From positions 1,736,001 through 1,800,000 of the forward strand of contig NZ_JADDXR010000002.1 of NCBI RefSeq assembly GCF_015330125.1: 64,000 nucleotides of DNA. The letters run 5' to 3'. Made by a program: the position numbers and the translations under genes. Positions 7,575 to 20,100 of this stretch are shown in pieces (the stretch's first letter is position 1; each line of letters starts with the position of its first letter). The notes below the pieces were generated by a model. It was given only the letters and a program-made list of their open reading frames with translations. It searched no databases and was not told where the DNA came from. This stretch comes from Zobellia nedashkovskayae. GTDB taxonomy: Bacteria; Bacteroidota; Bacteroidia; Flavobacteriales; Flavobacteriaceae.

Positions 7575-10361
7575 ATGAGAGCAATACTGTTTTTAGCCTT
7601 GCTGTTGGCGACTAGCTTTGGATTTTCGCAAACAACGGTAAACGGGAAAGTGGTAGATCAGAACAGTCAGCCCGTACCAGGGGCCAATATCGTTATTAAA
7701 GGAAAAGCGATTGGCACCACAACGGATTTTGATGGTAATTTTAATTTACAAACTTCTGAGGTACCCCCTTTTCAGTTAATGATCACCAGCATCGGATATT
7801 CGGATGCTACAGAGGAAGTCACCTCCAACAATCAAACCTTGACCATTACAATTGATGAGTCCCAAACATTTTTAGATGAAGTAGTTATATCTGCTTCTAG
7901 AACGCCTGAGCGTATTTTTGAATCACCGGTTACGGTTGAGAGAATTGGTGTTTCTGAGATTAAAAACACTACTGCTGCGGATTTTTATGGCGGTTTAGAG
8001 AATTTGAAAGGGGTTGATGTAAATACAAATAGTTTAACTTTTAAGTCTGTAAACACAAGAGGTTTTGCGTCTTTTTCTAATACGCGTTTTATGCAACTTG
8101 TTGATGGTATGGATAACTCTACACCAGCATTAAATTTCCCTATCGGAAACTTAGTAGGTCTAGTTGAACCGGATGTTTTAAGTGTTGAGTTATTACCCGG
8201 AGCATCATCTGCGCTTTATGGTGCAAATGCCTTTAACGGTATTTTGTTTATGCGAAGTAAGAATCCGTTTGACTACGAAGGAATTAGTGTGTCAATTAAG
8301 CGTGGGATAACTTCTCAAGAAGCTTCTGGCGATAATTCTTATACAGATTTTGGTATTAGGGCAGCGTATAAATTCAGTGATAAATTTGCTGGAAAAGTTA
8401 ATTTCGGATATCTTAAGGGAACTGACTGGGCCGCTAATAATACAGATGATAAGATTACACCAGGTGGTACAAGAGATAACTTGAACTATGACGGGGTTAA
8501 TGTTTATGGAGATGAGGTTTCTACTAACATTAAAGATGTGGCGCTTACTTTAGAAGGTTTAGGTATCCTACCTGCTGGGGCCAATTCTTTGGTTCCTTCG
8601 GAAATCGTAAGTAGAACAGGTTATGCTGAAAGTGATCTTACTCAGTACAATGCAGAAAGTATAAAAGCAGATTGGGGTTTATATTATAGGCCAATAGAAG
8701 GTAATAGCCTGGAGATTTCTTATGTAGGTAAGGTAGGAACAGGTACTACAATCTATCAAGGTACCAATAGATATAATATTGATGGATTTTTTCAAGAACA
8801 ACATAAACTTGAAATTAGAAACGATAACTTCTTTGTAAGAGGCTATGTTGTTGGTGATAAAGCTGGAGATTCTTATGATATGGTATTTACTGGTATCAAT
8901 ATTAATAGAAGTTGGAAAGATGACAACACCTGGTTTGGGGAGTATACAGGAGCTTATGTTCAGGCAACTTTAGGAGGAGCTACAGATGCTCAAGCTCATG
9001 CTGCTGGTAGGGCCCAAGCTGAATCAGGTAGATTGTTGCCTGGTACATCAGAGTTTGATGCTGCCTTTAATACAGTTATTAAAGATCCAGATTTGAGCAA
9101 GGGTTCTCAATTTTACGATCAGTCTAAATACTATCATGCAGATGCTAATTATAATTTTGCTCATTTAATTGATTGGGCAGAAATTCAAGTTGGTGGGTCG
9201 TTTAGGGAGTATAGTTTAAATTCCTTAGGTACTATTTATACAGATATAGATGGTCCAATTGATTATTCGGAATTTGGAATTTACTCTCAGGTTCAAAAGA
9301 CCTTGCCTTTTGCAGGAGAAAAAAGTTTAAAATTAACGGGTTCTATTCGCTATGATAAATCTGAGTTTTTTGATGGATTTTTATCACCAAGATTATCCGC
9401 TGGTTATACAATTAGCAGAAATCATAACATTAGAGCTTCTGCCCAAACAGGATTTAGAAATCCAACTACTCAAGATCTTTTCATTGGTTTGAATGCTGGT
9501 AGGGCAATTTTAGTTGGGTCTGCATCAGATAATCTAGATAGATATTCAAGGGATTATGATGTAAGTGCTACCGGTCAACTTTTATATCAACAACCGGCTT
9601 CGGTTACGCAAACTGGTGCGGTGGCATATAACAATTCTTATTCTGCCGCTTCTGTAGCCTCTTTAGGTGCAACAGGGAACCCTGCGGACTTGGAAATTGC
9701 TAATCCAGATTTAGTTAAACCCGAAAAAGTATCATCTATTGAAATTGGATACCGCGGTAAGGTTGATAAGCTGGTAATTGACTTTAGTACCTACTATAAC
9801 AGGTATAAAGATTTTATTTCTCAGGAAGTTGTAGTTTCTCCTTTATATGGAGTAGTTGGTGATGGTGCACTTTCTGTAGCAGCAATAGCCAATGGGGATT
9901 ACCAAGCATATAGCACGTACACTAATACTGATGCTGATGTTAGTTCATATGGTGCATCTTTGGGCCTTAACATGAAAGTATTTGGAGATTTTAATTTAGG
10001 AGGTAGTTATACGTTTACAAAATTAGATTTTGACCGTGATGCTAATCCAGATGTAATGTTGAATTTCAACACTCCAGAGCACAAGTTCAAGGCATCTTTT
10101 GGAAATGAGCAGTTATTTGAAAATTTCGGATTTAATGTGTCATACAGATTCAGTGATGATTATTTCTGGGAAGCCACTTTTGGTAACGGTGTTATTCCAG
10201 AATTTCATGTAGTTGACGCACAAATCAATTATGATGTGCCAAGTATTAAGTCTTCCTTTAAAATAGGGGGAACAAACCTAACCGGTAAAGAGTACTATAC
10301 AGCGTTCGGTACCGGGTATATTGGGTCTATGTACTACTTATCTTGGACAATTAATAATTAA
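7575..10361 (+). CDS. TonB-dependent outer-membrane receptor with carboxypeptidase-like N-terminal domain
   Basis: A 928-aa exported protein. Residues 1-19 are a signal peptide (ending FGFSQ). Residues about 20-105 are a carboxypeptidase-regulatory-like beta sandwich (VNGKVVDQNSQPVPGANIVIKG), then a plug domain starting at DEVVISASRTPERIFESPV with the ALYGANAFNGILF plug core, then a 22-strand-type barrel ending in an aromatic-rich strand (YYLSWTINN). It energises uptake of an unknown ligand through TonB-ExbBD. It is not a SusC (no SusD follows); instead the next gene, 19 bp on, is an SGNH-hydrolase lipoprotein, so the two probably act together, perhaps on a lipid or ester substrate. The ligand cannot be read from the sequence. 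Confidence 0.93.
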   Translation: MRAILFLALLLATSFGFSQTTVNGKVVDQNSQPVPGANIVIKGKAIGTTTDFDGNFNLQTSEVPPFQLMITSIGYSDATEEVTSNNQTLTITIDESQTFLDEVVISASRTPERIFESPVTVERIGVSEIKNTTAADFYGGLENLKGVDVNTNSLTFKSVNTRGFASFSNTRFMQLVDGMDNSTPALNFPIGNLVGLVEPDVLSVELLPGASSALYGANAFNGILFMRSKNPFDYEGISVSIKRGITSQEASGDNSYTDFGIRAAYKFSDKFAGKVNFGYLKGTDWAANNTDDKITPGGTRDNLNYDGVNVYGDEVSTNIKDVALTLEGLGILPAGANSLVPSEIVSRTGYAESDLTQYNAESIKADWGLYYRPIEGNSLEISYVGKVGTGTTIYQGTNRYNIDGFFQEQHKLEIRNDNFFVRGYVVGDKAGDSYDMVFTGININRSWKDDNTWFGEYTGAYVQATLGGATDAQAHAAGRAQAESGRLLPGTSEFDAAFNTVIKDPDLSKGSQFYDQSKYYHADANYNFAHLIDWAEIQVGGSFREYSLNSLGTIYTDIDGPIDYSEFGIYSQVQKTLPFAGEKSLKLTGSIRYDKSEFFDGFLSPRLSAGYTISRNHNIRASAQTGFRNPTTQDLFIGLNAGRAILVGSASDNLDRYSRDYDVSATGQLLYQQPASVTQTGAVAYNNSYSAASVASLGATGNPADLEIANPDLVKPEKVSSIEIGYRGKVDKLVIDFSTYYNRYKDFISQEVVVSPLYGVVGDGALSVAAIANGDYQAYSTYTNTDADVSSYGASLGLNMKVFGDFNLGGSYTFTKLDFDRDANPDVMLNFNTPEHKFKASFGNEQLFENFGFNVSYRFSDDYFWEATFGNGVIPEFHVVDAQINYDVPSIKSSFKIGGTNLTGKEYYTAFGTGYIGSMYYLSWTINN

Positions 10362-10380
10362 TTTTTAATCTAAAGTTGAA

Positions 10381-12006
10381 ATGAAAAACTTAAAATATAT
10401 ATACATCTCTTTAGGTATCTTGGCTTTTACCGCCTGTAATGACCCTGAAGATGTAGATCTTGAGCCAGAAGTAATGGCGGAAGCACTTGTTGAATTAAAT
10501 GCGGGTTCAGCAGATTTTTCAACGTATGTTTCTTTAGGAAATTCGTTAACTGCAGGTTTTACGGATAATGCTCTTTTTATTGCAGGGCAAGAAAATTCAA
10601 TACCAAATTTGTTATCTACAAAATTTGCTTTGGTAGGAGGCGGTGCTTTTTCACAGCCTTTAATGAGCGATAATATTGGAGGCCTTCTAGCCGGAGGAAC
10701 TCAATTGGAAGGTTTTGATCCAAGATTGGTTTTTGGTGGTGCTGGTCCGGTGGACTTGGCGGATGTTATTGGTCCAGTAGACCCAACAACGGATATAATT
10801 TTAAATAACCCAACGGGTCCGTTCAATAATATGGGTGTTCCTGGAGCAAAGAGTTTTCACTTATTAGCGGATGGTTATGGTAATGCTGCAAATTTAGCTG
10901 CTCAGCGCGCTAATCCGTATTATGTTAGGATGACGGGAACAACTCCTGATGCCAAGGTTTTGGAACTGGCTATGGCACAATCACCTACTTTTTTTAGTTT
11001 ATGGATTGGTAATAATGATGTTTTAGGGCATGCGCTTTCAGGAGCCGATGGTACAAACCCTATGACAGACCAGCCTACTTTTGATTTTGCTATAAATACA
11101 TTGGTAACTACATTGACTTCTGCGGGAGCAAAAGGTGTGATGGCTAATATTCCTTATGTAACGACGATTCCACATTTTACAACCGTTCCTCATGACCCTA
11201 TTGATCCAGCTGAGAATGGTTTTGCTGCACAAGTACCAACATTAAATACAGTTTATGGAGCTTTAAATCAAGTGTATACTGCGCTTGGAGAAACGAATCG
11301 AATAGTTGTTTTTTCGGATTCAACAAATAATGCGGTAGTTATAAAAGACGAAGCGCTTATTGATATATCCGCACAAATCACGGGCGCATTCAATGCTAAT
11401 CCTGGTTTTCCTGTGTTTGTTACACAACTGGGTCTTCCTGAGGCAGCAGCACCTTTGGTTGCTAGTCTTTTAGGCACGGCATATGGTCAATCAAGAGCTG
11501 CTACCGAAAATGATTTGTTGGTGTTGCCTAGTAGTAACGTAATCGGTAAGGTGAATGAAGCATCTTTTGCTGACTTTTCAGCGGTAAATCTTCCTCCTGC
11601 GATTGCAGGCCAATTTTCTGTTGAAGGGGTTACACTGCCTTTGGCCGATAAATGGGTTTTAACTCCAGAAGAACAAGATGAGATTAATGCAGTTACAACC
11701 CAGTTTAATGCTACAATTGCTTCCGCAGCTTCTGCAGCAGGATTAGCGTATGTAGATGCTAATCAGTTATTACAGGATTTGGCTAGTGGCGGTGTTACCG
11801 ATGGTGACTTTACCCTGACGGCTAATTTGGTAACTGGTGGTGGTTTTTCTTTAGATGGTGTTCATCTAACGGCAAGAGGATATGCACTTATGGCTAATGA
11901 GTTCATGAAGTCTATAGATGCTACTTATGAGACTAATTTTGAAGCATCAGGGTCTTTGTTCAATATCGGAAATTATCCAACAAACTATTCACCAGCATTG
12001 CAATAG
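10381..12006 (+). CDS. SGNH/GDSL-type hydrolase lipoprotein, partner of the upstream TonB receptor
   Basis: The 541-aa protein has a lipobox FTAC (Cys19) and is probably anchored at the outer membrane. SGNH blocks are visible: block I as SLGNSLTAG with Ser55 (GNSL in place of GDSL), block II Gly in NMGVPGAKSFHLL, block III in WIGNNDVLG, and block V as DGVHLTARGYALMANEF near the C-terminus. Between blocks III and V is a long Ala/Thr-rich insertion. The family hydrolyses esters or thioesters; the substrate is unknown. It lies 19 bp after the receptor gene and is followed by a strong terminator, so the pair forms a two-gene operon. Confidence 0.85.
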   Translation: MKNLKYIYISLGILAFTACNDPEDVDLEPEVMAEALVELNAGSADFSTYVSLGNSLTAGFTDNALFIAGQENSIPNLLSTKFALVGGGAFSQPLMSDNIGGLLAGGTQLEGFDPRLVFGGAGPVDLADVIGPVDPTTDIILNNPTGPFNNMGVPGAKSFHLLADGYGNAANLAAQRANPYYVRMTGTTPDAKVLELAMAQSPTFFSLWIGNNDVLGHALSGADGTNPMTDQPTFDFAINTLVTTLTSAGAKGVMANIPYVTTIPHFTTVPHDPIDPAENGFAAQVPTLNTVYGALNQVYTALGETNRIVVFSDSTNNAVVIKDEALIDISAQITGAFNANPGFPVFVTQLGLPEAAAPLVASLLGTAYGQSRAATENDLLVLPSSNVIGKVNEASFADFSAVNLPPAIAGQFSVEGVTLPLADKWVLTPEEQDEINAVTTQFNATIASAASAAGLAYVDANQLLQDLASGGVTDGDFTLTANLVTGGGFSLDGVHLTARGYALMANEFMKSIDATYETNFEASGSLFNIGNYPTNYSPALQ

Positions 12007-12029
12007 GCATTGTTTTTATTACATTTAAC

Positions 12030-12057
12030 AAGGCGCCAGTTAATGGCGCCTTTTTTT
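12030..12057 (+). terminator. Rho-independent terminator before atpD
   Basis: Stem AGGCGCCA / TGGCGCCT with loop GTTAA at 12031-12051, followed by seven T. It ends the receptor-lipoprotein operon. Confidence 0.9.
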
Positions 12058-12104
12058 ATGGTGAAAAAAGAATAAAAAGTATTTTCAATTCGAGATGAAA
12101 AACA

Positions 12105-12112
12105 TACCTTTG
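12105..12112 (+). promoter_or_regulatory. Probable -7 box of the atpD-atpC promoter
   Basis: TACCTTTG matches TAnnTTTG and stands 75 bp before the atpD ATG, just after the upstream terminator. It fits the need for an own promoter for this detached ATP-synthase pair. Confidence 0.5.
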
Positions 12113-12175
12113 CAGCCTGAAAAACATGGGTGTATTAAGGTGTTTTTCAATACAGTAAGTAATTTGAATTCATAA

Positions 12176-13696
<1,521 letters not shown>

Positions 13697-13765
13697 TTAG
13701 TACTAAGTGCGGTGTAACGAGTATTCGTACTTTTTACTTCAAACTAACTACTTAACACTAAGAAT

Positions 13766-14044
13766 ATGTATTTAGAAATTGTATCACCAGAAGCCACTTT
13801 ATTTTCAGGCGAGGTAACATCGGTAACTGTACCGGGAATGAATGGCGAGTTTCAAATTTTGAACGGTCACGCTGCTATAGTTTCTTTGCTTCAAGAAGGT
13901 AATGTTCGTGTTGAAGGCAATATAACAATAGAAGAAGCGAATGCCTCTAAATTCTCTAAAGATGCCACAGGAAAGGTTATCCTTCCCATAGCTAGCGGAA
14001 CTGTTGAGATGAGTGATAATCGGGTAATAATTTTGGCCGATTAA
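13766..14044 (+). CDS. atpC: F1F0 ATP synthase subunit epsilon, short form
   Basis: A 92-aa epsilon subunit starting MYLEIVSPEATLFSGEV, with the N-terminal beta-sandwich intact (PGMNGEFQILNGHAAIVSLL). E. coli epsilon is 139 aa; the C-terminal two-helix domain that can extend and brake the rotor is missing. Short epsilon is normal in Bacteroidota. The enzyme is therefore not expected to use epsilon-type inhibition of ATP hydrolysis. It lies 69 bp after atpD and before a bidirectional terminator. Confidence 0.95.
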   Translation: MYLEIVSPEATLFSGEVTSVTVPGMNGEFQILNGHAAIVSLLQEGNVRVEGNITIEEANASKFSKDATGKVILPIASGTVEMSDNRVIILAD

Positions 14045-14060
14045 CAATTCACTTTAAAAT

Positions 14061-14097
14061 AAAAAAGCCCAAAGATTTATATCTTTGGGCTTTTTTT
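14061..14097. terminator. Bidirectional terminator between atpC and the SprB-repeat adhesin gene
   Basis: Arms 14061-14076 and 14081-14096 pair through AAAGCCCAAAGAT / ATCTTTGGGCTTT around loop TTAT. The hairpin has A-tract on one side and T-tract on the other, so it works for the plus-strand atp operon and for the long minus-strand operon that converges on it. Confidence 0.92.
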
Positions 14098-14121
14098 ATG
14101 AGGAAATTTTAAGGAAATAAT

Positions 14122-17100
14122 TTATTTAATAATCACCTTTCTTAAAGTTTGTCCGTATGGGGTTTCAAGTAAAACTGCATAAACACCTGCCGGAAGGCCA
14201 GATAGGTCAAATGGAATACTGTAAGATAACTCCCCACGGTCTTTTTCAGAGGCCATGAGCGCGTTATTAGCTAAACTGAATACCTTTATGCTGATATTAC
14301 CTTCTTCGGTAAGTGTAACGTCTGCTGTGAATTTACCATCACTTGGGTTGGGGTATACAAGAAAGTTTTCAATGAGTTTTTGACCATTTTTAGTATCTTC
14401 TTCTGTTATTAAACCATCTCTAGCAACAACTACTATCTTCTTAGTTTTTTGTGCAACACATTCACCTCGGGTGGTAATGATGGTTATTTCATATTCCCCT
14501 GCCTCTGCGAAGGTAAATTGAGCCTCGTCCCTGTTTTGAGTTTCGATTTTTGCCTGAACGGGAAGAATCCATTCGATACCATCAGGTAGCGGGTAACTGA
14601 TGTCCACTGCAATAACGGATTCCCCAGTAAATACTTGACTAGATACGGCGAACTCAGCATTGATCTCATCGGTACTGATATCGACAGAAATAGTACCTTC
14701 AACGGTACAACCTGTCTCGGATTCAACGGTTACGGTATAATTTCCGGTGGCGATGAGCTCTACGTTCGGTTCGGAACTTGAAAAACCGGTATTCGAGCTC
14801 CATGTGTATGTTGCGGTCTGATCATCTACGGTAGCGTCCAGCTGTAAGGTTTGCCCTGAACAAAGCACGACATCACTTCCCAGGTCCACTTCTAATGGAA
14901 CCGGGTTTTCCAATACGTACGTCCTATCGATCGGTCCACCATCAAAGCCTGTTACCGTCACGGAATAGGTTCCAGCTGGAAGATTGTTGATTTGACTTTC
15001 GGTAGCGCCTGTGCTCCATAGGTAGGTAAACACACCATTGCCCTCATTGGCAATGACAGAAATACTTCCATTGGCCTCGCCCGAACATATGGGTTGAACT
15101 ATCGTACCCTCCACAATATCGGGTTGCGTTACTTCATAGGTTTCGGTTACGGAACATCCATTGGCATCCGAAGCAAGGACTACATACGAATCGGCCATAA
15201 GATTGGAGATTGCCGCTCGGTCACCAACATTCGAATTGTCCGAAAGACGTGTCCAAGTATAGGAGTAGGGTTCTGCGCCCCCTATAATATCCAGTGAAAT
15301 TGTACCGTCCGCTGCCAGATATTCCGAAGCATCGGATATAGTTACATCCGTAATTTCAATAGCATCAACGGGAGCTGAGATTGTTACCGTTCGTTCTGCA
15401 ATACAAATTGCTGCATCCTCCACATAAATAGTATAATCACCAGGTTCTAATCCGCTAATATCGGGAACAGTGGCTAAATTACTCCAAGAATATTGATATG
15501 GGGGAGTTCCTCCCGATACGGTAATACTTATGGCACCTGTGGCCTCACCGGCACAGATTATATCGTTAGTACTGTCAATGGTTATTTCCAGTTGCGCAGG
15601 TGCGGTTATGGTAATAGGGTCTGAATCGACGGATAATAAATTGGCATCGGTTGCCCTAAGGAAATATTTTCCAGGGGAAAGACCCCCGATAATATTGGTT
15701 TCTTCTTCCAATAAAGTATTGTTACCATTGATTTCTTCAAACCATTGATAGGTAAATGGCGCATCGCCCTGTACATTGGCTGTTATTTCAGCAAAATCGT
15801 CTTCATAACAGGGGAGCATAACACTTTGATCAATTGTTACGACCAATTCTCCAGGTTCTGTTATTTTAATGGGATCGGAGGTAAAACTACAACCTGTGTT
15901 TATGGCATCGGTAATCGTAACGACGTAGTCGCCCGCTTGACCGTTCAAAACATCCTTATTTACCGAAGTATAACCATCAGGTCCCGTCCAGGAATAGGTA
16001 TAATTGCCCGAGCCTCCTTCCGCATCTATAGAAATAGCCCCGTCTTCTCCATTTGGCAATGAGACCGGTCTTACATCAATAAGGGCAAGACCTAACTCTT
16101 GTGGTTCTATTATCGGGGTTGAAGTCTGTTCAATAAACATACAGTCATTGGCATCACGAACACTTACGGTATAACCGGTTGCCGAAAGTCCATCGAATAA
16201 TAGTTCTGTTTGAAAATCACCACCATTTATGGAGTACATATAGGGTGCTGTGCCACCATCGGCCGTAATGGTTAATGTTCCATCAGTACCACCAAAACAG
16301 GAAACATCGGTAATCGCTATATTGGTAATCGTAACACTGGTTGTGGGCTCACCAACGATTCTAGTTATGGTTGCGGTTCTATTGTCATCAATGGCAGTTA
16401 AAAGATAGGTACCGGCCAAAACACCTGTTATATTGGCCCCATCGGTACCGTTGGAAACCGGAACCGGATCACCATTCTCAAGTGTCCATTTGTATGTAAT
16501 TGTTCCTTCCCCGGTGACGGTGGTGGCTATACTACCGTTCGCTTCGCCTTGGCAAGAAGCATCGGTTACGGTGACATTCGAAATGGTCAAAGGCCCTACT
16601 TCGGTTACTTCAAGGTTATTTTGGGTAATGGAACAACCGGATTCATCCGTTATGGTAACCGAATAAGTTCCTTTACCAAGATCGGCAAATACATTGGTCG
16701 GTTGTGGAATTCCGTTATTAAGGGAATAGGTATAAAATCCTGTTCCTCCTGTAACGACGGCAGTTATGCTACCGTCATTAGCTCCTGGTCCACTAGCTCT
16801 TGTGATTAAGGAGTAATCTTCATCCCAGAACATGCCGGATGAAACTCCAATTAGTACATCTGATAAAATATAGTCACAATTGGGGCTTTCCGTAGCACGA
16901 ACCTGAAGGTTATAAGTGATATCGGCCAAGTTCTCAAATACTGGTTCAGGTTGAAAAGTAGTACCTCCATCTATACTATAGAAATACGTAAGAGTTCCAG
17001 AAGGAATGAAGGTTATGGACCCGGTATTGGAACCTGAACAAGTGGGAACGGGAACGATTGTTGCCGAAACTTCCGGTAGTTCTACTATCTCATACCTGTT

Positions 17101-20100
17101 ACTTTCAATTGTTACGTTGTTTTCGTCGATAGCTTCTAAATAATAGATGCCTGTTGAAAGATTGTTTAAAGACAAGGTTCTAAGAGCGGAATTTTCGATG
17201 GTATTTATTAGAATGCCGTCAACACCACCATCATCCTCTTTCCAATTAAACGTAACAGGGCCCGTAGCGGTAATATTAGCTGTTACACTGCCATCCGTTC
17301 CTCCGGAGCAGAGGGTTGGTGTTCCTGTTAGGGGTTGAATGGAGAAGGCAGCTTCAACACCAATTGTAAATATTTCAGGTAATGTACAATTTCCAGGAGC
17401 AGTTATGATAACTTGATACGTTCCCGTGCCCACGCCGTCGAGGTCTTTTGTGGTGATTCCCGATACCCCGGGGCCCGACCATTCAAATGAAAGCGAGCCT
17501 AGATCGGTACCGGTCTCGAATTCAAGAACAACGGAACCGTCCAAGCTTGTGTCGGAAGAGGCGTCATTGGCTATTGTAGCTACCGGATCAAGTACGGGTA
17601 CGCCGTTCTGAACAACCTCTACAAGCGTGTTGAACTCGCAGCCAAGGGCATCCCTTACGGTAAGCGTATAACTTCCAACAGCTACATTGTTGAATACTGG
17701 TTCGGCCTGAAAGGTATTGAAAGTATCGTTGATTCTATATTCATAACCCGTTAAGTCATTAGGTGCAGAAATGAATGGAGACCCACCTATGACATTACTT
17801 ACTGTGATGGTTCCTTGTGTAAAGCCGTCACAGCTAACATCGGTCTTGGCAGTCTCTGCGGTAATTCCGGGGAGTTCGGAAATAGTTACATAATCAATCG
17901 GGTCGGTAGTTTGAATGGCAGTGCTAGTTACTTCGGTAATTCGCAAGCCATATGTACCTGCGCCAAGATTTGGTGCGGTTACTGTTCTATCTGTAGTGGT
18001 GATTGTATAAGCGACCGACTCTCCCACTTCTCCTGGTTGCAGTAAGAATTCAAAAGTGATATTACCAGTTCCTTGAACTGTTGATGTAATTGTTCCGGTT
18101 TCAAGTCCGTTGCAAGTGTCGCTACCGATAAAGTCAGTGATATCGAGAGGCCCAGGTTGGGTAATTTCAATTTCAGGACCCAGAACAGATGGGCAAGTAT
18201 TGGTGTCATCAGTTAGCGTTACTTGATAAAACCCAAAGGGTAAATCTACTAAATTGGTGTCCGTAGAATTTGGAGTGGGAGGCGTAAACGGAATTTTAGT
18301 AGAGGTTAGGGTTTCACTTCTTGTCCATGAAAAGATGTAGCCTGGTGTTCCATTTTCTACCAGAATTTCCAAGGCACCGTTACTTACACCGTTTGTAGAG
18401 ACGTCAACATGGCTGGCGATGATTTCAGTTATGGTTATTTCCAAAGGTCTGGTAACCTCTTCTTGATTTGAAACAGCTGAAACACAACTAGGGTTATCAC
18501 GATTTCTTAGCCTTACTTCATAAAAGTTTGGATTGTCAACGGATATGTTGTTACCAACCAGCTCAACCCAATTACCTCGGTCGGTGCTGAGTTCATATTC
18601 ATAGTTGGTTGCGCCCGTTGCGATGACTGTTAATGCACCATCGGTAGAGTTAAAGCAAGAAAATGGTGTTGCACTTATTGTGGCGGTAATAGGTTCTGGG
18701 TTAATTATTTCCGGTATTACAATGGATGAAAAATCTCCTAAATCTGCCCTCACAAAAAGAGAATAGTTACCTGCTTCAAGATTTGAAAATGTAATGTCTT
18801 CTTCATATGGGGCAATTGTACTTGATGCAAAATTGCCATCTCTTACAACGGTAGCGCCAATTCTCAATTCATAGAAAAAAGTAGTAGGTTCTCCGTATGT
18901 TGCGTTTACTGTAATTGTTGCATCATTTGCGTTATTGCAACTTATTGGTGTAACTGTTGAAAGACCAAGTTGAGGTGTAAGGGCGGCTTCCAAAATATAA
19001 TCTTGACTGGTAACATCACAATTTGCATCTTTAACAATACTAAAATAGGTGCCTTCATCAAGACCCTCAAATCGATACTCGTTATTTGGAAAAGTAGCAA
19101 TGGCTACTGTGGTGCTTTGTAAGATTACAGTAGGGTTTAATCTGTTGTATAGTTCAAAAGTGTATTCAGGTGCACCGCCGTCAACTCGTATAAAGAGCTG
19201 ACCATCATTCGACGAATCGGTTGTAGGAGAAACGGGACCACTACCGCCATTAATAGTAAGAAGATTGGTTACGGAATCTATTGTTCTACTTTCATTATCT
19301 GCGCTTATACATTCCCTGCCGCCTGAAAATACAAGTTTTACGCGAAACTTCTGTGGGCTGCCTTGTGCAAGGTTTTCAAAAGTAGGTGAGGGCTGCCAGT
19401 TAGCACCATCATCATTAGAATATTCATAAGTACCTTCTTCAAAATCTTGACCACTTAGGGCAACTACATTGACCGTAGCTGAACCAGTAGCTATTGTAGA
19501 GCATGTAGGTTCTGTGATACTTACATTATTAATAGCCACTGCAGTGGGATTGCCAACTGTAAATGAGGTAGGCGTGATAGCACCGCTGGTAACTGTTACA
19601 TCAATATCGTTAGGGTCATAAAGTACTTCTTGATATACGATGTAATATTCGCCGGGGTCCAAAATATTACCAGTTGAACCGCTAAACGTGCCATCTAGAT
19701 TATCCACAAGAGAATTAAGGGTTGCATTTCTGTAAGCGTCGGGAGGACGCTGGTCATCAGGGCTACTAGCTGAAGGGAATTCAGAGGGCTCACCTTGATA
19801 AATAAAATAGCGCATGGAAAATTCTGGATTGATATCTTCCAAAAAATTAAGTGTTATGCTGCCATCAGTAGAACCTACGGCGCAGGTAGTATTAGTCGTT
19901 GAAAAACTATCATACTCAGGAGGGCAGTCAAACCAAGTATAGGTTACTGTATTTGAGTCATAATCGTTCAGAACATTATGTATTTTAAACTCTATGGGTT
20001 TGCCCATCCTTTTACTCAATTCGTTAGAATCTGTATAAAGGTTAGCCAAACTAACAATTTTAGTCCCGGTCGGAGATCCTGTGGAAGACGGAATACTAGC

